From contig NZ_CP151099.1 of assembly GCF_038096175.1 (NCBI RefSeq), positions 7,666,001-7,730,000 on the forward strand: 64,000 nucleotides of DNA, written 5' to 3'. The notes under the pieces are model-generated. The model saw only the letters and a list, made by a program, of their open reading frames with translations, made no database searches and was not told the DNA's origin. This document shows, piece by piece, positions 54,784 through 64,000 of this stretch. Position 1 is the first letter of the stretch. Every line of letters begins with the position of its first letter. A program made the translations under genes and the position numbers. This stretch comes from Nostoc sp. UHCC 0302. Lineage in GTDB: Bacteria > Cyanobacteriota > Cyanobacteriia > Cyanobacteriales > Nostocaceae.

Positions 54784-55977
54784 ATGGCGCAAAATTTCGC
54801 TTGGCTGCGTCGTGGTGTAGTAGAAGTTTTTCCACAACCAATTGATGCTAACAGCGAAAGTGAAAGTTTAGAAAAGCGCTTACTCACTACAAACCAACCT
54901 TTAAGGGTAAAATTGGGAATTGACCCCACAGGTGCTGATATTCATCTTGGTCATAGCATACCAGTGCGAAAACTGCGAGCGTTTCAGGATGCAGGTCATA
55001 CAGCAGTTTTAATTATTGGTGATTTTACAGCACGTATTGGTGACCCGACGGGCAAATCTGATGTACGGCGTCAGCTTACAGAAGCTGAGGTAGCACAAAA
55101 CGCTCAGAGTTATCTTGACCAAATGCGCCCTATCTTGGATTTTGACACACCAGGAAGGTTAGAGGTGCGTTATAACTCCGAATGGCTCTCCCAGCTTAAC
55201 TTAGGGAAAATTTTGGAGTTACTCTCCACGATGACGGTGGGGCAGATGTTGGCTAAGGAAGGATTTGCCGAACGCTATAAAAAAGAGAATCCAATTTTTC
55301 TCCATGAGTTCCTGTACCCTTTAATGCAAGGTTTTGATTCTGTAGCAGTTGAGGCAGATGTCGAATTAGGAGGTACTGATCAGAAGTTTAACATTGCTGT
55401 CGGCAGAGATTTACAGCGCCATTTTGGTCTAAAGCCCCAGTTTGGAATGCTGCTACCAATTTTAATTGGTACAGATGGGGAGCAAAAAATGTCCAAGTCT
55501 CTAGGTAATTATGTAGGTTTGGCAGAACATCCTGGACAAAAGTATCAGAAGTTACAGGGAGTTCCAGATAAATTGTTGGAGCAGTATTTTGAACTGCTGA
55601 CAGATTTACCTTTGGATAAATTGCCAGAAAATCCCCGCGATCGCCAAACACTTTTAGCATGGGAAGTTGTCAAACAGTACCACGGCGAAACAGCAGCTAA
55701 TGAGGCTAAAGAAGCAGCAAAAACTGGTGGTAAAGAAGGTGCAGTTCCAGAATTTTCTTTAGCTGGTGTGCAGCATCCCGCTAAGTTAGCATATATTCTC
55801 AATGTTAGTGGTTTGTGTAAAAGTACAGGGGAAGGAAAGCGAAAAATTCAAGAGGGAGGAGTGCGCTTAGATGGCGATCGCATTACCGATGTTGATACAA
55901 CTTTTGCTGCTTCCACTGAGTTAGAAGGTAAAGTTTTACAAGTGGGAAAAAATAAGTTTGTGCGATTGGTGAAGTAG
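54784..55977 (+). CDS. tyrS: tyrosine-tRNA ligase
   Basis: About 397 aa, class Ic. HIGH-type motif is in [20 protein letters not shown] in [15 protein letters not shown], and a C-terminal S4-like domain [38 protein letters not shown] is the usual start in cyanobacteria; a TTG 22 codons upstream also opens the frame. pyrF follows 24 bp downstream and is likely co-transcribed. Confidence 0.95.
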   Translation: MAQNFAWLRRGVVEVFPQPIDANSESESLEKRLLTTNQPLRVKLGIDPTGADIHLGHSIPVRKLRAFQDAGHTAVLIIGDFTARIGDPTGKSDVRRQLTEAEVAQNAQSYLDQMRPILDFDTPGRLEVRYNSEWLSQLNLGKILELLSTMTVGQMLAKEGFAERYKKENPIFLHEFLYPLMQGFDSVAVEADVELGGTDQKFNIAVGRDLQRHFGLKPQFGMLLPILIGTDGEQKMSKSLGNYVGLAEHPGQKYQKLQGVPDKLLEQYFELLTDLPLDKLPENPRDRQTLLAWEVVKQYHGETAANEAKEAAKTGGKEGAVPEFSLAGVQHPAKLAYILNVSGLCKSTGEGKRKIQEGGVRLDGDRITDVDTTFAASTELEGKVLQVGKNKFVRLVK

Positions 55978-56001
55978 GGAATGGGGAGTAGGGAGTAGGG
56001 A

Positions 56002-56721
56002 ATGAAGCCAGAAGAACGAATTATTGTAGCTTTGGATGTGCCTGATGAGCAAAGTGCGATCGCTCTTGTAGATCAACTTCCACAAGTTGGTTTTTGGAAA
56101 GTCGGCTTAGAGTTGTTTACCAGTACAGGGCCGAGAATACTAGAATTGCTTAAGTCTCGGAACAAGCGCATTTTCTTAGATTTAAAGTTTGACGACATCC
56201 CCAACACTGTGGCTGGTGCTTGCCGTAGTGCAGCTCGTTATGGCGTAGATTTATTAACTATCCATACTACGTGTGGTAGGGATGCCTTGAAAGCTGCAAC
56301 TGAGGCGGCGCAGTCAGGGGCTGCACAAGTGGGTCTAAAACCCCCGAAATTAATTGCTATTACTCTGCTGACAAGCATTTCTGCTAGGCAATTAGCTTTT
56401 GATTTAAAAATTCCCTTAGAATTGCCAGAATACATCTTAGAAATGGCACTGCTAGCTAAAGAGACGGGAGTAGATGGGGCAGTTTGTTCGCCTCAAGAAG
56501 TGGCACAACTGCGAGACACTTGTGGAAATGATTTTTTGCTGGTTTGTCCGGGGGTAAGACCAATTTGGGCAGACATGGGAGATCAAAAGCGATCGCTTAC
56601 CCCAGCGCAAGCTATGCAAGCTGGTGCAGATTATTTAGTGATTGGGCGTCCAATTACTGCTGCAAGTGATCCTGGGTTAGCTTGGCAGAGCATTTCTGAA
56701 GAATTAACAGCGATCGCATGA
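56002..56721 (+). CDS. pyrF: orotidine 5'-phosphate decarboxylase
   Basis: 239-aa TIM-barrel enzyme making UMP, last step of pyrimidine synthesis. [20 protein letters not shown], the catalytic K-D-K in [16 protein letters not shown] and the phosphate-binding end [15 protein letters not shown]. Its stop overlaps the next gene by 4 bp (56718-56721). Confidence 0.95.
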   Translation: MKPEERIIVALDVPDEQSAIALVDQLPQVGFWKVGLELFTSTGPRILELLKSRNKRIFLDLKFDDIPNTVAGACRSAARYGVDLLTIHTTCGRDALKAATEAAQSGAAQVGLKPPKLIAITLLTSISARQLAFDLKIPLELPEYILEMALLAKETGVDGAVCSPQEVAQLRDTCGNDFLLVCPGVRPIWADMGDQKRSLTPAQAMQAGADYLVIGRPITAASDPGLAWQSISEELTAIA

Positions 56722-57353
56722 AGTCAGGAATCTGGAAAAGAAACTATGGTTTGTGGTTTGTTGCTTGTAGCTTCTGGCTTGTAGCAGCAAATAGTGTTAA
56801 TAACTCAGCGTTTTCGAACATTACTCCTAACCCCTCTTTGCTAGCACAGAGGGGTAGCGTCAATAGTGCGGCGAGGTCTTTATGTGCTGAGCAAAATTTA
56901 GAAACATTAACTATACAGCTACTGCAAGATTTGCCCAACTACGCTAATCGAGCCACTCAACGCTCCCGTCGCCTCAAAAGAAGCGGTGACGTTTACAGTT
57001 ATATGCTAGTTGCGGGAAAACCTGAGTTTACCCCCTTGCCCTTAAACTCTGAAGAATATACCGCAGATACATCTAATAAAAATAGCGGAGTAGAGCAAGT
57101 TTTTTTTACTACTTTGGTGCGGCAGTATATAGGTAAAAAAGCAGTAGAATCCCAAGAATTTCACTGGCTGTTATTGACCAAAACTAACAGTGGTTGGCGT
57201 GTAGTGATGATGTTTTCTCAAACTGGTTCTGATTCACCAGGACAACCACTATCTCCGCCACGGGATAGTAGCAATGGTGCGATCGCTCAAGGAGTGAAAA
57301 CCTGGTTACGTGATTGTCAAGCCGGAAGTGTGCGGATACGTGCTGCAAATTAG
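56718..57353 (+). CDS. cyanobacterial hypothetical secreted protein
   Basis: 211 aa with a signal-like N-terminus ([18 protein letters not shown]). A mature part contains [48 protein letters not shown] and a C-terminal [15 protein letters not shown]. Two Cys could form a disulphide. Coupled to pyrF by a 4-bp overlap. I do not know a function. Confidence 0.75.
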   Translation: MKSGIWKRNYGLWFVACSFWLVAANSVNNSAFSNITPNPSLLAQRGSVNSAARSLCAEQNLETLTIQLLQDLPNYANRATQRSRRLKRSGDVYSYMLVAGKPEFTPLPLNSEEYTADTSNKNSGVEQVFFTTLVRQYIGKKAVESQEFHWLLLTKTNSGWRVVMMFSQTGSDSPGQPLSPPRDSSNGAIAQGVKTWLRDCQAGSVRIRAAN

Positions 57354-57403
57354 GCACAGGATAAATCAGAAGGTCAATTAAATAAGCGATCGCAATTTAC
57401 TTT

Positions 57404-57511
57404 CTACTCGAACAAGGGCAAATTATTCGGATCAAGACCCTAAGATTGTAAGTAAGCAATCAGTCGTTCTTTTTGCTGGCGTTCTTGTTCAATCTGTTCC
57501 CCAGCCCAAGG
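57404..57511 (-). pseudogene. Uma2-family (DUF820) gene remnant
   Basis: The 36-codon frame reads GEQIEQERQQKERLIAYLQS, a TAG (57440-57442), then GLDPNNLPLFE and stop. This matches the C-terminal coiled tail of Uma2 endonuclease-like proteins. The rest of the gene is absent. Confidence 0.6.
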
Positions 57512-57566
57512 TAACAAATTACCTATTAACTATTTACTGAGTTGATGTATACTTCAGTTTTCTTAT

Positions 57567-58244
57567 CTATATTTTCCTGATTTCATCTACCTTGGCACGC
57601 ACTGCTTGAATATCCTGCCACATCAACCACTTAGGCCCACCTTTTTCCTTAGAAGGGTTACGTAACAAGTAGGAAGGATGGAAAATTGGCATACACAAAC
57701 GTCCTTCCCATTCCAACCACTGTCCGCGGATTTTTGTAATTGCCCGCTTATCACCAGTTAAACCTTTGAGTGCAGTCGCACCTGTTAAAAGAATTATTTT
57801 TGGATCAACTAAGCGAATTTGTTCCAATAAATAGGGTTTGCAAGCACCCATTTCATCTGTAGTTGGAACTCGGTTATTTGGTGGGCGGCATTTATTGATG
57901 TTGGCGATATACACATCATTTTCAGTAGACAAATTTACAGATGCCAGAATTTTTTCTAGCAATTGCCCTGATTTGCCAACAAATGGTAAACCTGTTTCGT
58001 CTTCATTTTGTCCTGGTGCTTCTCCCACAATCATGATGGGCGCTTTAAGATTGCCGCGTCCAACAACAGCATGGGTACGAGTGTCTCCCAAAACACAACG
58101 ATGGCAATGATTGCAATGCTGTGCCAACTCGGTGATGCTGGAGTAGGTTCCGGGAAGGATAGGAATTTTGGCGTCTGTGGGTATCAGCTCTCGTTGGTTA
58201 AAGGTTGAATCGTCAAAGAGGCTGAGTTGGTTTTCGCTGCTCAT
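57567..58244 (-). CDS. type 4 uracil-DNA glycosylase (Fe-S)
   Basis: 225 aa. Removes uracil from DNA in base excision repair. Active-site motif MIVGEAPGQNEDETGLPFVG, a Cys cluster HCNHCHRC and another Cys pair (NKCRPPNN, GACKPYL) for the 4Fe-4S centre, and C-terminal FHPSYLLRNPS. A 40-residue N-terminal tail precedes the domain. Confidence 0.9.
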   Translation of the reverse strand: MSSENQLSLFDDSTFNQRELIPTDAKIPILPGTYSSITELAQHCNHCHRCVLGDTRTHAVVGRGNLKAPIMIVGEAPGQNEDETGLPFVGKSGQLLEKILASVNLSTENDVYIANINKCRPPNNRVPTTDEMGACKPYLLEQIRLVDPKIILLTGATALKGLTGDKRAITKIRGQWLEWEGRLCMPIFHPSYLLRNPSKEKGGPKWLMWQDIQAVRAKVDEIRKI

Positions 58245-58407
58245 GAAAATCAGGATATTGGCTTCAGCACCAGCTATATTGTCTGTTTTTATAGATAGAC
58301 TTTTGCTGAATACTGAGATATTTGCACAAATACTATTGTATCAGTTAATTTGAGCCAAATTCAGTCATGATATAAAGCAGTGCCGTCCTGAAGGGCTGGG
58401 GGCAACC

Positions 58408-59094
58408 ATGTCGAATACTCCATTTTTTGCCGATCGCACTCATGCAGGTGAGGAATTGGCACGAGTGATTCATGATGTTTTGACTCAGCAAGCTATTGAT
58501 TCTGGGGTAAAGCCTATGCCAATTATCTATGCTTTACCAAGAGGAGGTGTGCCAATAGCAGCACCAATAGCAAGTCTTTTAAATTGTCCGTTGACAATAG
58601 TTGTGGCGAAAAAGATTAGTCATCCAGATAATCCAGAGTTAGCAATTGGTGCAGTGACTACCTCTGAACACATTCTTTGGACTCAGCAAAAGCTATTGCA
58701 CCCAAAAGATAATTCGCGGTGGCGGCAACTAGCTTTAAATGAAGCTATCAATCAAGCTAAGTTTTTGGAGGCTCAATTAAGCCCTGCTTGTCCCCAGGTA
58801 AACACAGAAGGTGCTACGCTGATCTTGGTTGATGATGGTATTGCCACTGGTATGACGATAGCAGTAGCTGCAACTGCTATTAAAGCACTTTCACCAGCAG
58901 CAGTTTGGCTTTGTACTCCAGTAGCGCCCCAGAATTTGCTGCCTTGGTTGAGTCAGTGGGGCGATCGGGTAATTGTCTTGGAGACGCCAGAACCCTTCAT
59001 GAGTGTGAGTAATTTTTACACAGAATTTCCTCAAGTAGATACATTAGAAGTTCTCATGTATCTTCAGCAACAAAAGAGAGTAGGAGAAATGTAG
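58408..59094 (+). CDS. phosphoribosyltransferase-family protein
   Basis: 228 aa, type I PRTase fold. PRPP-binding loop TLILVDDGIATGMTIAVAA and N-terminal PIIYALPRGGVPIAAPIAS with VVAKKISHPDNPELAIGAV. This class is common in bacteria and often not a classic purine or pyrimidine PRTase; the substrate is unknown. The short sequence before the ATG has only a weak ribosome binding site (GGGGGCAACC). Confidence 0.85.
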   Translation: MSNTPFFADRTHAGEELARVIHDVLTQQAIDSGVKPMPIIYALPRGGVPIAAPIASLLNCPLTIVVAKKISHPDNPELAIGAVTTSEHILWTQQKLLHPKDNSRWRQLALNEAINQAKFLEAQLSPACPQVNTEGATLILVDDGIATGMTIAVAATAIKALSPAAVWLCTPVAPQNLLPWLSQWGDRVIVLETPEPFMSVSNFYTEFPQVDTLEVLMYLQQQKRVGEM

Positions 59095-59166
59095 CTTTAA
59101 AAGTAATTTGGAATGTGGGTTTAAATTTTTAATTTTTAATTTTTAATTGTTTCCTCCTCTTTTTTT

Positions 59167-60240
59167 CTAACTATTTGGATATGCCTCCTGTTGGTATTGC
59201 ATGGCTTTGGCGTAATCACCCAAGGCGTAGCAAGTGACTCTTAAACTAGCAAGGGCTTGTTCTTCACAGCGATGATCTTTGATTGTCCTGGCTAAGAGCA
59301 AACGTTCTTCATAATATAAAATAGCTTTGGTATAGTCACCCAACGCTTCACAAGCAACTCCTAAACTGCCCAAAGACTGTTCCTCAGCACGCTTATCTTG
59401 AATTTCTTTAGCTAATTGCAAACGGTCTTGATAATATTTAATAGCTCTGGCATAATCCCCCAAAGCGTAACAAGCATTACCCAAGTTTTTTAATACCTGA
59501 GAAGCACTGCGAAAATTTTTTAAGGAACGTGCTATTACTACACACTGCTCATAGTAAGCGATCGCTTTTGGGTAGTTATCCAAAGCATACCAAGCATTAC
59601 CCAGATTCTTTAGTACCTGTTCCTGCCCCCAATTGTCTTTGAGTTCCTGTACAATTTCTAGGCTTTGCTGCTGATACTCAATCGCTTGGATAAAGTTACC
59701 CAAAGCTTTATACACCAGTCCCAAATTATTCAGTGCCGCCACTTGACTCCGTTTATCTTGTAGCTGCTGGGTTATTTTCAAACACTTTTCTAGAAACTCA
59801 ATTGCCTTTTGATGTTCATTCAAGTGACGATAAGCATTACCTAAATGGGAAAATACTTGCATCTTTAACCCTAAATCTGAAGTATCTTCAATCAAAGATA
59901 AACACTGCTGAGAGTAAGAGATACTATTTTTGTAATCCCCCGCGGTATAAGTTACCAATCCTAAACAAGAAAGGACTTGTGCTTGTTTTTGCTTATTCCC
60001 TATTGTTGTAAACAGCATTAAGGATTGTTGTAAAGATTTTATGGAGGCGATGAAGTCACCAGCCTTCTGCTGTTGAATTCCTTGCCGCATTAGCTTAGAT
60101 GCATCTGACAACTGGCCGTCACTGCCTTGTGTAAATAGATTTCCTGCTTGGGAATTTGTATCAAATTGATGGGTAATTGTATTCCGCTTCACTGATTTTA
60201 CGTATGTTATGGACAATGGTAAGGGGACTATATTTTGCAA
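59167..60240 (-). CDS. TPR-repeat protein
   Basis: Up to 357 aa. From about residue 50 there are about seven tetratricopeptide repeats of the 40-residue type, with recurring NLGNAxYALGDYxKAIxYYEQ. They form a superhelical protein-binding scaffold. The frame starts at a TTG (60240) without a clear ribosome binding site; the first internal Met is at about residue 51, directly before the repeats. No effector domain is attached. Confidence 0.8.
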   Translation of the reverse strand: MQNIVPLPLSITYVKSVKRNTITHQFDTNSQAGNLFTQGSDGQLSDASKLMRQGIQQQKAGDFIASIKSLQQSLMLFTTIGNKQKQAQVLSCLGLVTYTAGDYKNSISYSQQCLSLIEDTSDLGLKMQVFSHLGNAYRHLNEHQKAIEFLEKCLKITQQLQDKRSQVAALNNLGLVYKALGNFIQAIEYQQQSLEIVQELKDNWGQEQVLKNLGNAWYALDNYPKAIAYYEQCVVIARSLKNFRSASQVLKNLGNACYALGDYARAIKYYQDRLQLAKEIQDKRAEEQSLGSLGVACEALGDYTKAILYYEERLLLARTIKDHRCEEQALASLRVTCYALGDYAKAMQYQQEAYPNS

Positions 60241-60659
60241 TCTCTGATTCCATCAGTTTTTCGACATCTACCCTTCCTGTTCAGTTTTGTAATACATTTA
60301 TTGTTCCCAAAACCAGAAAACATATTTCAATTTTAATGATTCGTTTTCTACTATTTATAGGAAAATATAAAGTTTAGGCTAGGGTTTGATAAAAAATCTA
60401 TTTTCTTTTTTAGGTAGTTTAATCAAGCGATCGCTATTAAATAGTTAAAGCAGGCTTTAAATGTAGTACTAAATAAAGGTTACAGCTATTAAATTTATTT
60501 GTACATAAGATTAAATTTTAGAATAAAATTCTATTATAGAAAGCCTAAAATAAAGATTCAGGAGATGAAAGTATATATTTTATTAGCTTTATGTGTCTTG
60601 AAAAAATTATTTTATAGAATAAAGTACAAAAAGATTATCGGCTTTAAACTAGTTAAGCT
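60241..60659. other. intergenic, no gene recognised
   Basis: AT-rich spacer of about 420 bp. A 32-codon frame from 60565 has its AGGAG directly abutting ATG and is not convincing. Confidence 0.4.
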
Positions 60660-61130
60660 TTAATTAGCTATTTTCTGCATATTTGCAGCAGAGTCTAGTT
60701 GAATAACTATTTCCGTAAGCTCAATTTGTTTATGTAAACAATCAGAAAACAATTCTGTAATGATTGTTTGACGTAATTGCTCATCTAATTGAGGTTGAAT
60801 AATTTTATGAACCTCAATTAGATGAACTCATTTTTGAGTCTGAATTGGTTTGAGAACTTTTGGAGCAGAAGCAGCAAATACAACTGCTGCAATCTCTGGA
60901 CGAAAATCTTTACGGTATCGCAAACCTTGATATCCATAAGCACGGCGGAGTTCTGGTTCTTGGATATATAGACGAGCGATTTCTGGAAAACTAATTTCGC
61001 CTTCTTCTAAGGCATAAAATAATTCTAAGGCTAAGTCCCTATTCTCAAAGATGACTTGATAGGTGATGGCGGCAACGTAATCTAATTGGTGTTCATAAAA
61101 AACTTTTCGACTTGAGTAGAAAATAAGTGA
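60660..61130 (-). pseudogene. helical protein remnant without start and with one in-frame stop
   Basis: A 157-codon minus frame, open except for TGA at 60828-60830. First part reads FYEHQLDYVAAITYQVIF, LALELFYALEEGEISFPEIA, ELRRAYGYQGLRYRKDF; after the stop IIQPQLDEQLRQTIITELF. There is no ATG, GTG or TTG before the conserved-looking text. The family is not recognised. Confidence 0.6.
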
Positions 61131-61297
61131 TTAGCTAACTTTACTTTTTTTTAAAGTTACATTTTATTAATTTGAGTTATGCACTTTAAGATTCGCTCCC
61201 TTTTAATTACAATATTTATGTGTTATTTAAGACAAGTATTAACATTAATAGTAACAATAACAATATTATTTTATAGCAAGTATTATCAACTTATACA

Positions 61298-61754
61298 TCA
61301 TAGGTGTGACGAAGTATATCTCGCACCTCCATTAAAATTTTTCCTAATATATAAAATTTTTCCTAACATATTTTTACCACTACCATCACTTCCGCAACCC
61401 CAGTAAAAGTCGATAGGAGAGTTTTCAACGATTTCTTCATTACTTGTAGAAAGTAAAATATCTCTGATATCTGCATGGGTTTTAAATTTGCCTAAGACAG
61501 CTTTTCGCATGATGTCATCTTTAACTTGTTCCCAATCTTGGCGTAGGGGACGGGTTCTCTCACGTCCCTTCTCGCCGCTTCTTTGGGTGCTGACTAGGGG
61601 AATTTGTTCTGCATGAGGCGTGCCTACAAACTTTTGTGCTTGAAAGTAGTGTTCGCTCGTATACCAGTACAATCCATCCAACTTAAAGCCGTGAGGCGAT
61701 AAAGTTGGAGAAACAACCATATTGTTCACGAGTACTGTAAAAGTAAATAGGCAT
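61298..61754 (-). pseudogene. NADAR-family (YbiA-like) gene with 5' frameshift
   Basis: The main frame (61298-61729) contains the NADAR core: FKLDGLYWYTSEHYFQAQKF, DWEQVKDDIMRKAVLGKF and DFYWGCGSDGSGKNMLGKIL. The family's N-terminal motif is present but in another frame: ATG 61754 reads MPIYFYSTREQYGCFSNF, and one extra base near 61700 separates it from SPHGFKLDG. NADAR proteins process ADP-ribose-related or riboflavin-intermediate N-glycosides. The GTG-started product lacks the conserved first strand. Confidence 0.78.
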
Positions 61755-61933
61755 CTGAAAAACTGTGCTTTTTGGCTAAATTTAGATTCAATGTTTAATC
61801 ATTCATGTTATCTAAGTCAATAACATCTCAAAGCCGCCAAGAATCTTGCTTGATATACTTTGACAGCGCAATTTATCCACAATCGCGATCGCACTGTCAG
61901 TTTTGCCTATTTAAATTTAGGATTTTTAACTAT

Positions 61934-62458
61934 TTAAGCTCTCTTTTCATTACCAGCTAATTCCTTGGGTTCAAAGTAACGGCAACCATTACACGGCCCA
62001 TCAGGATTGACAGCACAGCGGATATAGCCAGATCGAGCATTAAATTTGCAACTAATGTCGCCAATTAAATAACCCACTCCTTCTAGATAGTAGCGATCAC
62101 TTTCAATAGGTCTTTCATTCTGGCGTACCCGTACCACTGGAAAACTCATCGCTGCTTGTCTTAACCGTGCGCGTGTCCGTAATTGGGTTTTACGCATCAC
62201 CCACAGGGAAAACAGGGACGGTAAAAAACCAACGGCAATCACTAAAAGTGTCCTTAACACCTTCTTTTTACCTCTTTTGTGCGCTGATTGATCGTCACCT
62301 GATGTTGCACTCTGGTGTTTACGGAAGTGCAAATCTTTGGGCAGTTGTATCTTTTTGCCATTAACAAGTTTGTCAATGGCAATAACAGTGTGGCATTTAG
62401 CAATTCTCAACAAGAAGTACACCCTGCCACTTCCATCAGCATAACTTTTACAACCCAA
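61934..62458 (-). CDS. DUF6464-like membrane protein
   Basis: Up to 174 aa. One membrane helix (VLRTLLVIAVGFLPSLFSLWVM) follows a basic segment; then a Cys-rich tail YLIGDISCKFNARSGYIRCA and PCNGCRYFEPKE with four Cys that could bind a metal. I relate it to the cyanobacterial family DUF6464 from memory. The first 60 residues form an extension that starts at TTG 62458; an internal GTG is possible. Confidence 0.65.
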   Translation of the reverse strand: MGCKSYADGSGRVYFLLRIAKCHTVIAIDKLVNGKKIQLPKDLHFRKHQSATSGDDQSAHKRGKKKVLRTLLVIAVGFLPSLFSLWVMRKTQLRTRARLRQAAMSFPVVRVRQNERPIESDRYYLEGVGYLIGDISCKFNARSGYIRCAVNPDGPCNGCRYFEPKELAGNEKRA

Positions 62459-62518
62459 GGGGTGAGCTGTTGTTGAATATTAATAATTTTAAGATTTGTT
62501 GATTAGCACGCTTTTAAA

Positions 62519-62998
62519 TCAGCGCTTTGTGTCAGTCTCTACCTCATTCTTGTTTTTTCTATGTCGCTGTGATGCTAGTCTTTTATTTTTGGTTTGCTCA
62601 CGTAGTTGCTGTGCTAGTTGCGCTGCTTCCTTCTCTGCTCGGCATAAATCAACTTTTCGCATTGTCAGGATAAATGTTGCATCGGGCTTTTTTCTGACGC
62701 AAGGAACACCTACTGTGAAATCCTGACAAATGTTTTTGCCTGGCCCCTCTTTTATCAGTGGGTGAAATTTTTGAGATTTGAGCGTGCTGGCTATTGCCTT
62801 CAACTCTAATATTGCTATTTCTAACTCTTCTGCTATTTCGTTGATACGTTCGCTTTGTGCTACTAAACGCTCCCATCCACTGATGATTCTTTCCTCTTGA
62901 GGTTGCAGTGGCGCGATCGCAGTAGTGACAATTGTTGGTTTTAATAAAGGAACATTCAGCGAGATGGCACTTTTGTAGCTGTTTTGGATGTTTTTCAT
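62519..62998 (-). CDS. hypothetical coiled-coil protein
   Basis: About 159 aa from ATG 62998, preceded by AGGAG at 7 nt. Central coiled-coil (SERINEIAEELEIAILELKAIA), two Cys in KNICQDFTVGVPCVRKK, and a charged coiled C-terminus (LCRAEKEAAQLAQQLREQTKNKR). No known domain recognised. Confidence 0.6.
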   Translation of the reverse strand: MKNIQNSYKSAISLNVPLLKPTIVTTAIAPLQPQEERIISGWERLVAQSERINEIAEELEIAILELKAIASTLKSQKFHPLIKEGPGKNICQDFTVGVPCVRKKPDATFILTMRKVDLCRAEKEAAQLAQQLREQTKNKRLASQRHRKNKNEVETDTKR

Positions 62999-63034
62999 AG
63001 TTACTCCTGTAATGCTACTTAACTCGTAAGGCAT

Positions 63035-63525
63035 TTTAGCAGTAAAAAGTACATATGTACTATAAATTTAATATATAACGTTTTTGACCACTTGTACTAA
63101 GTGGCAGTCATACACGTAAAAATGTGATGCTTAGGGTAACGTAGTGAAGTATCTTAGAAATTATTTGCTACAAGTGCTGCTAGCGCGAAGTGAGACAGTG
63201 CATGTATAATTTGTACAGTTATCGCGAGTAGACGCCCATAGATACATCTTGCCATAGGCTAGGGTGCTTTAAAGCAGGGTGGCAAGTAGCATACAGCAGT
63301 TTGCAAGTAAATGAATTACAGGATCTGAGTTAAAAAGCTAGATATAAAGCCGGATTTATTTCTGACTCACCTCGGCTACGCTCGATGGTCGCCGAGCGCA
63401 GCTGAGGTGCAACCACCTGTATTCGGAATTCTGCTGTATTTTATATAGCGGACAATTTCACCAATATATATATAAGCTAAATCGTATTTTAAAAATTGTC
63501 AGATGATAACTAGCGATTACTAAAA
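63035..63525. other. intergenic with one hairpin repeat
   Basis: About 490 bp; the hairpin at 63368-63409 and a short (AT)n tract near 63462 are the only structures seen. Confidence 0.45.
63368..63409. repeat. CACCTCGGCTACGCTCG hairpin
   Basis: Arms CACCTCGGCTACGCTCG and CGAGCGCAGCTGAGGTG pair at 15 of 17 positions around an 8-nt loop. Related text (GAAGCTGAGCGTAGCC) lies inside the MITE at 45391. Confidence 0.65.
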
Positions 63526-63996
63526 TTAATAATGTTTAATTACATTAGAAATAGCGTCAGTTTTATTATAACTTTTGCGCCATTGTTCAAGATGATTAAT
63601 ACATATTGATTTAGTGACAACATTCATATCATTTCCACGCCAAGCTATTTCTGAATCTGTCGTAAAGACTCCACATTCTAACTGCTCCAGCCTGATATCC
63701 CAATATTCACTAAATCGGCTTTTTAAAGTAATAACTTGTTCAAATACTTTGTTTCTATGCTTATTTCTTCTTTTTCTTTCTGTAGCACCCGTTGCTTCTG
63801 TATCAATAAACTTAGTTTCTATTAAAAGTAAATTTCCTTTAAATGTTAGATAAACAAAATCGCATTTTCCTAAATCTGTATAATCTGCTATTGGAGATTT
63901 TTCAAATAACAGTAATTCAGCGCATGAAGGAAATAACTCTTTTATATTTAGGAATAAATAAGCTTGTAATAGAAGTTCTTTATCATAAGGAAACAC
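63526..63996 (-). CDS. putative PD-(D/E)XK nuclease-fold protein, start near window edge
   Basis: 156 aa from GTG 63996. Asp in GKCDFVYLTF and LLLIETKFID give a D...ETK motif of the PD-(D/E)XK fold, preceded by helical text (KELLLQAYLFLNIKELFPSC). The C-terminal half is NKVFEQVITLKSRFSEYWD. It may extend beyond the window. Similar stand-alone nucleases act in restriction or mobile-element systems; no partner is visible. Confidence 0.55.
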   Translation of the reverse strand: MFPYDKELLLQAYLFLNIKELFPSCAELLLFEKSPIADYTDLGKCDFVYLTFKGNLLLIETKFIDTEATGATERKRRNKHRNKVFEQVITLKSRFSEYWDIRLEQLECGVFTTDSEIAWRGNDMNVVTKSICINHLEQWRKSYNKTDAISNVIKHY

Positions 63997-64000
63997 GATA

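Noticed and set aside
60241-60300. AGGAAGG followed by ATG upstream of the TPR gene
   Set aside because: The frame from that ATG ends after four codons and is not in frame with the TPR protein.

Overview
The window is chromosomal DNA from a filamentous, Nostoc-like (Nostocales) cyanobacterium. The evidence is the very frequent HIP1 octamer GCGATCGC, AT-rich spacers full of small hairpin repeats and TAGTCAT-type tandem repeats, and cyanobacterial signature genes: the LrtA-type hibernation factor, a DUF1825 protein, a DUF6464-like protein, the lysA-cdaA-uppS cluster, a BgtB-like binding-protein/permease fusion and an all0170-type lactate oxidase.

Layout. 1-7.6 kb: two tRNA-Leu genes (CAA, CAG), an FMN 2-hydroxyacid oxidase, an M48 protease, murA (apparently with an ATT start), a SpoU methyltransferase, a hotdog thioesterase and two small membrane or secreted proteins. 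7.6-10.2 kb: a ferritin-like gene split after codon 11 by an IS5-family element. 10.2-19 kb: secreted nuclease, GHL10 protein, a membrane acyltransferase-like protein, a KMO-like monooxygenase and a GH65 phosphorylase/beta-phosphoglucomutase fusion. 19-29 kb: a RelE-type toxin-antitoxin pair, a PD-(D/E)XK-like protein, a divergent amino-acid ABC transporter, lipB, lrtA, prxQ, htpX and a methyltransferase. 29-33 kb: a pentapeptide-repeat membrane protein with a long Ala-X repeat, and a second PD-(D/E)XK-like paralogue. 33-44.3 kb: housekeeping genes aspS, a lipase-like hydrolase, plsC, uppS, cdaA, lysA, rimI and clpC.

44.3-49 kb is an eroding accessory patch. It holds a two-gene module (90-aa protein plus retropepsin-like protease) bracketed by a duplicated scrap of the clpC 3' end, an antitoxin-like gene broken by a 123-bp MITE, and a UvrD-type helicase with a nuclease-like insert whose first 167 codons carry two in-frame TAA stops. 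49-60 kb returns to core genes: lepB, a ComEA-like/TM2 pair, DnaJ-TPR, DUF1825, PBP1A, tyrS, pyrF, type 4 UDG and a phosphoribosyltransferase. 60-64 kb is accessory again: a TPR protein, a stop-containing gene remnant, a frameshifted NADAR gene, two proteins of unknown role and a nuclease-like ORF at the edge.

Taken together, most genes serve cell-wall synthesis (murA, uppS, PBP1A, lysA; cdaA as signalling partner), translation and proteostasis (aspS, tyrS, rimI, clpC, htpX, lrtA) and carbon or nitrogen salvage. The accessory patches show repeated inactivation by IS, MITE, nonsense and frameshift events. The best candidates for an undescribed system are the retropepsin module at 44554-45188 and the Ala-X pentapeptide protein at 29600-31753.
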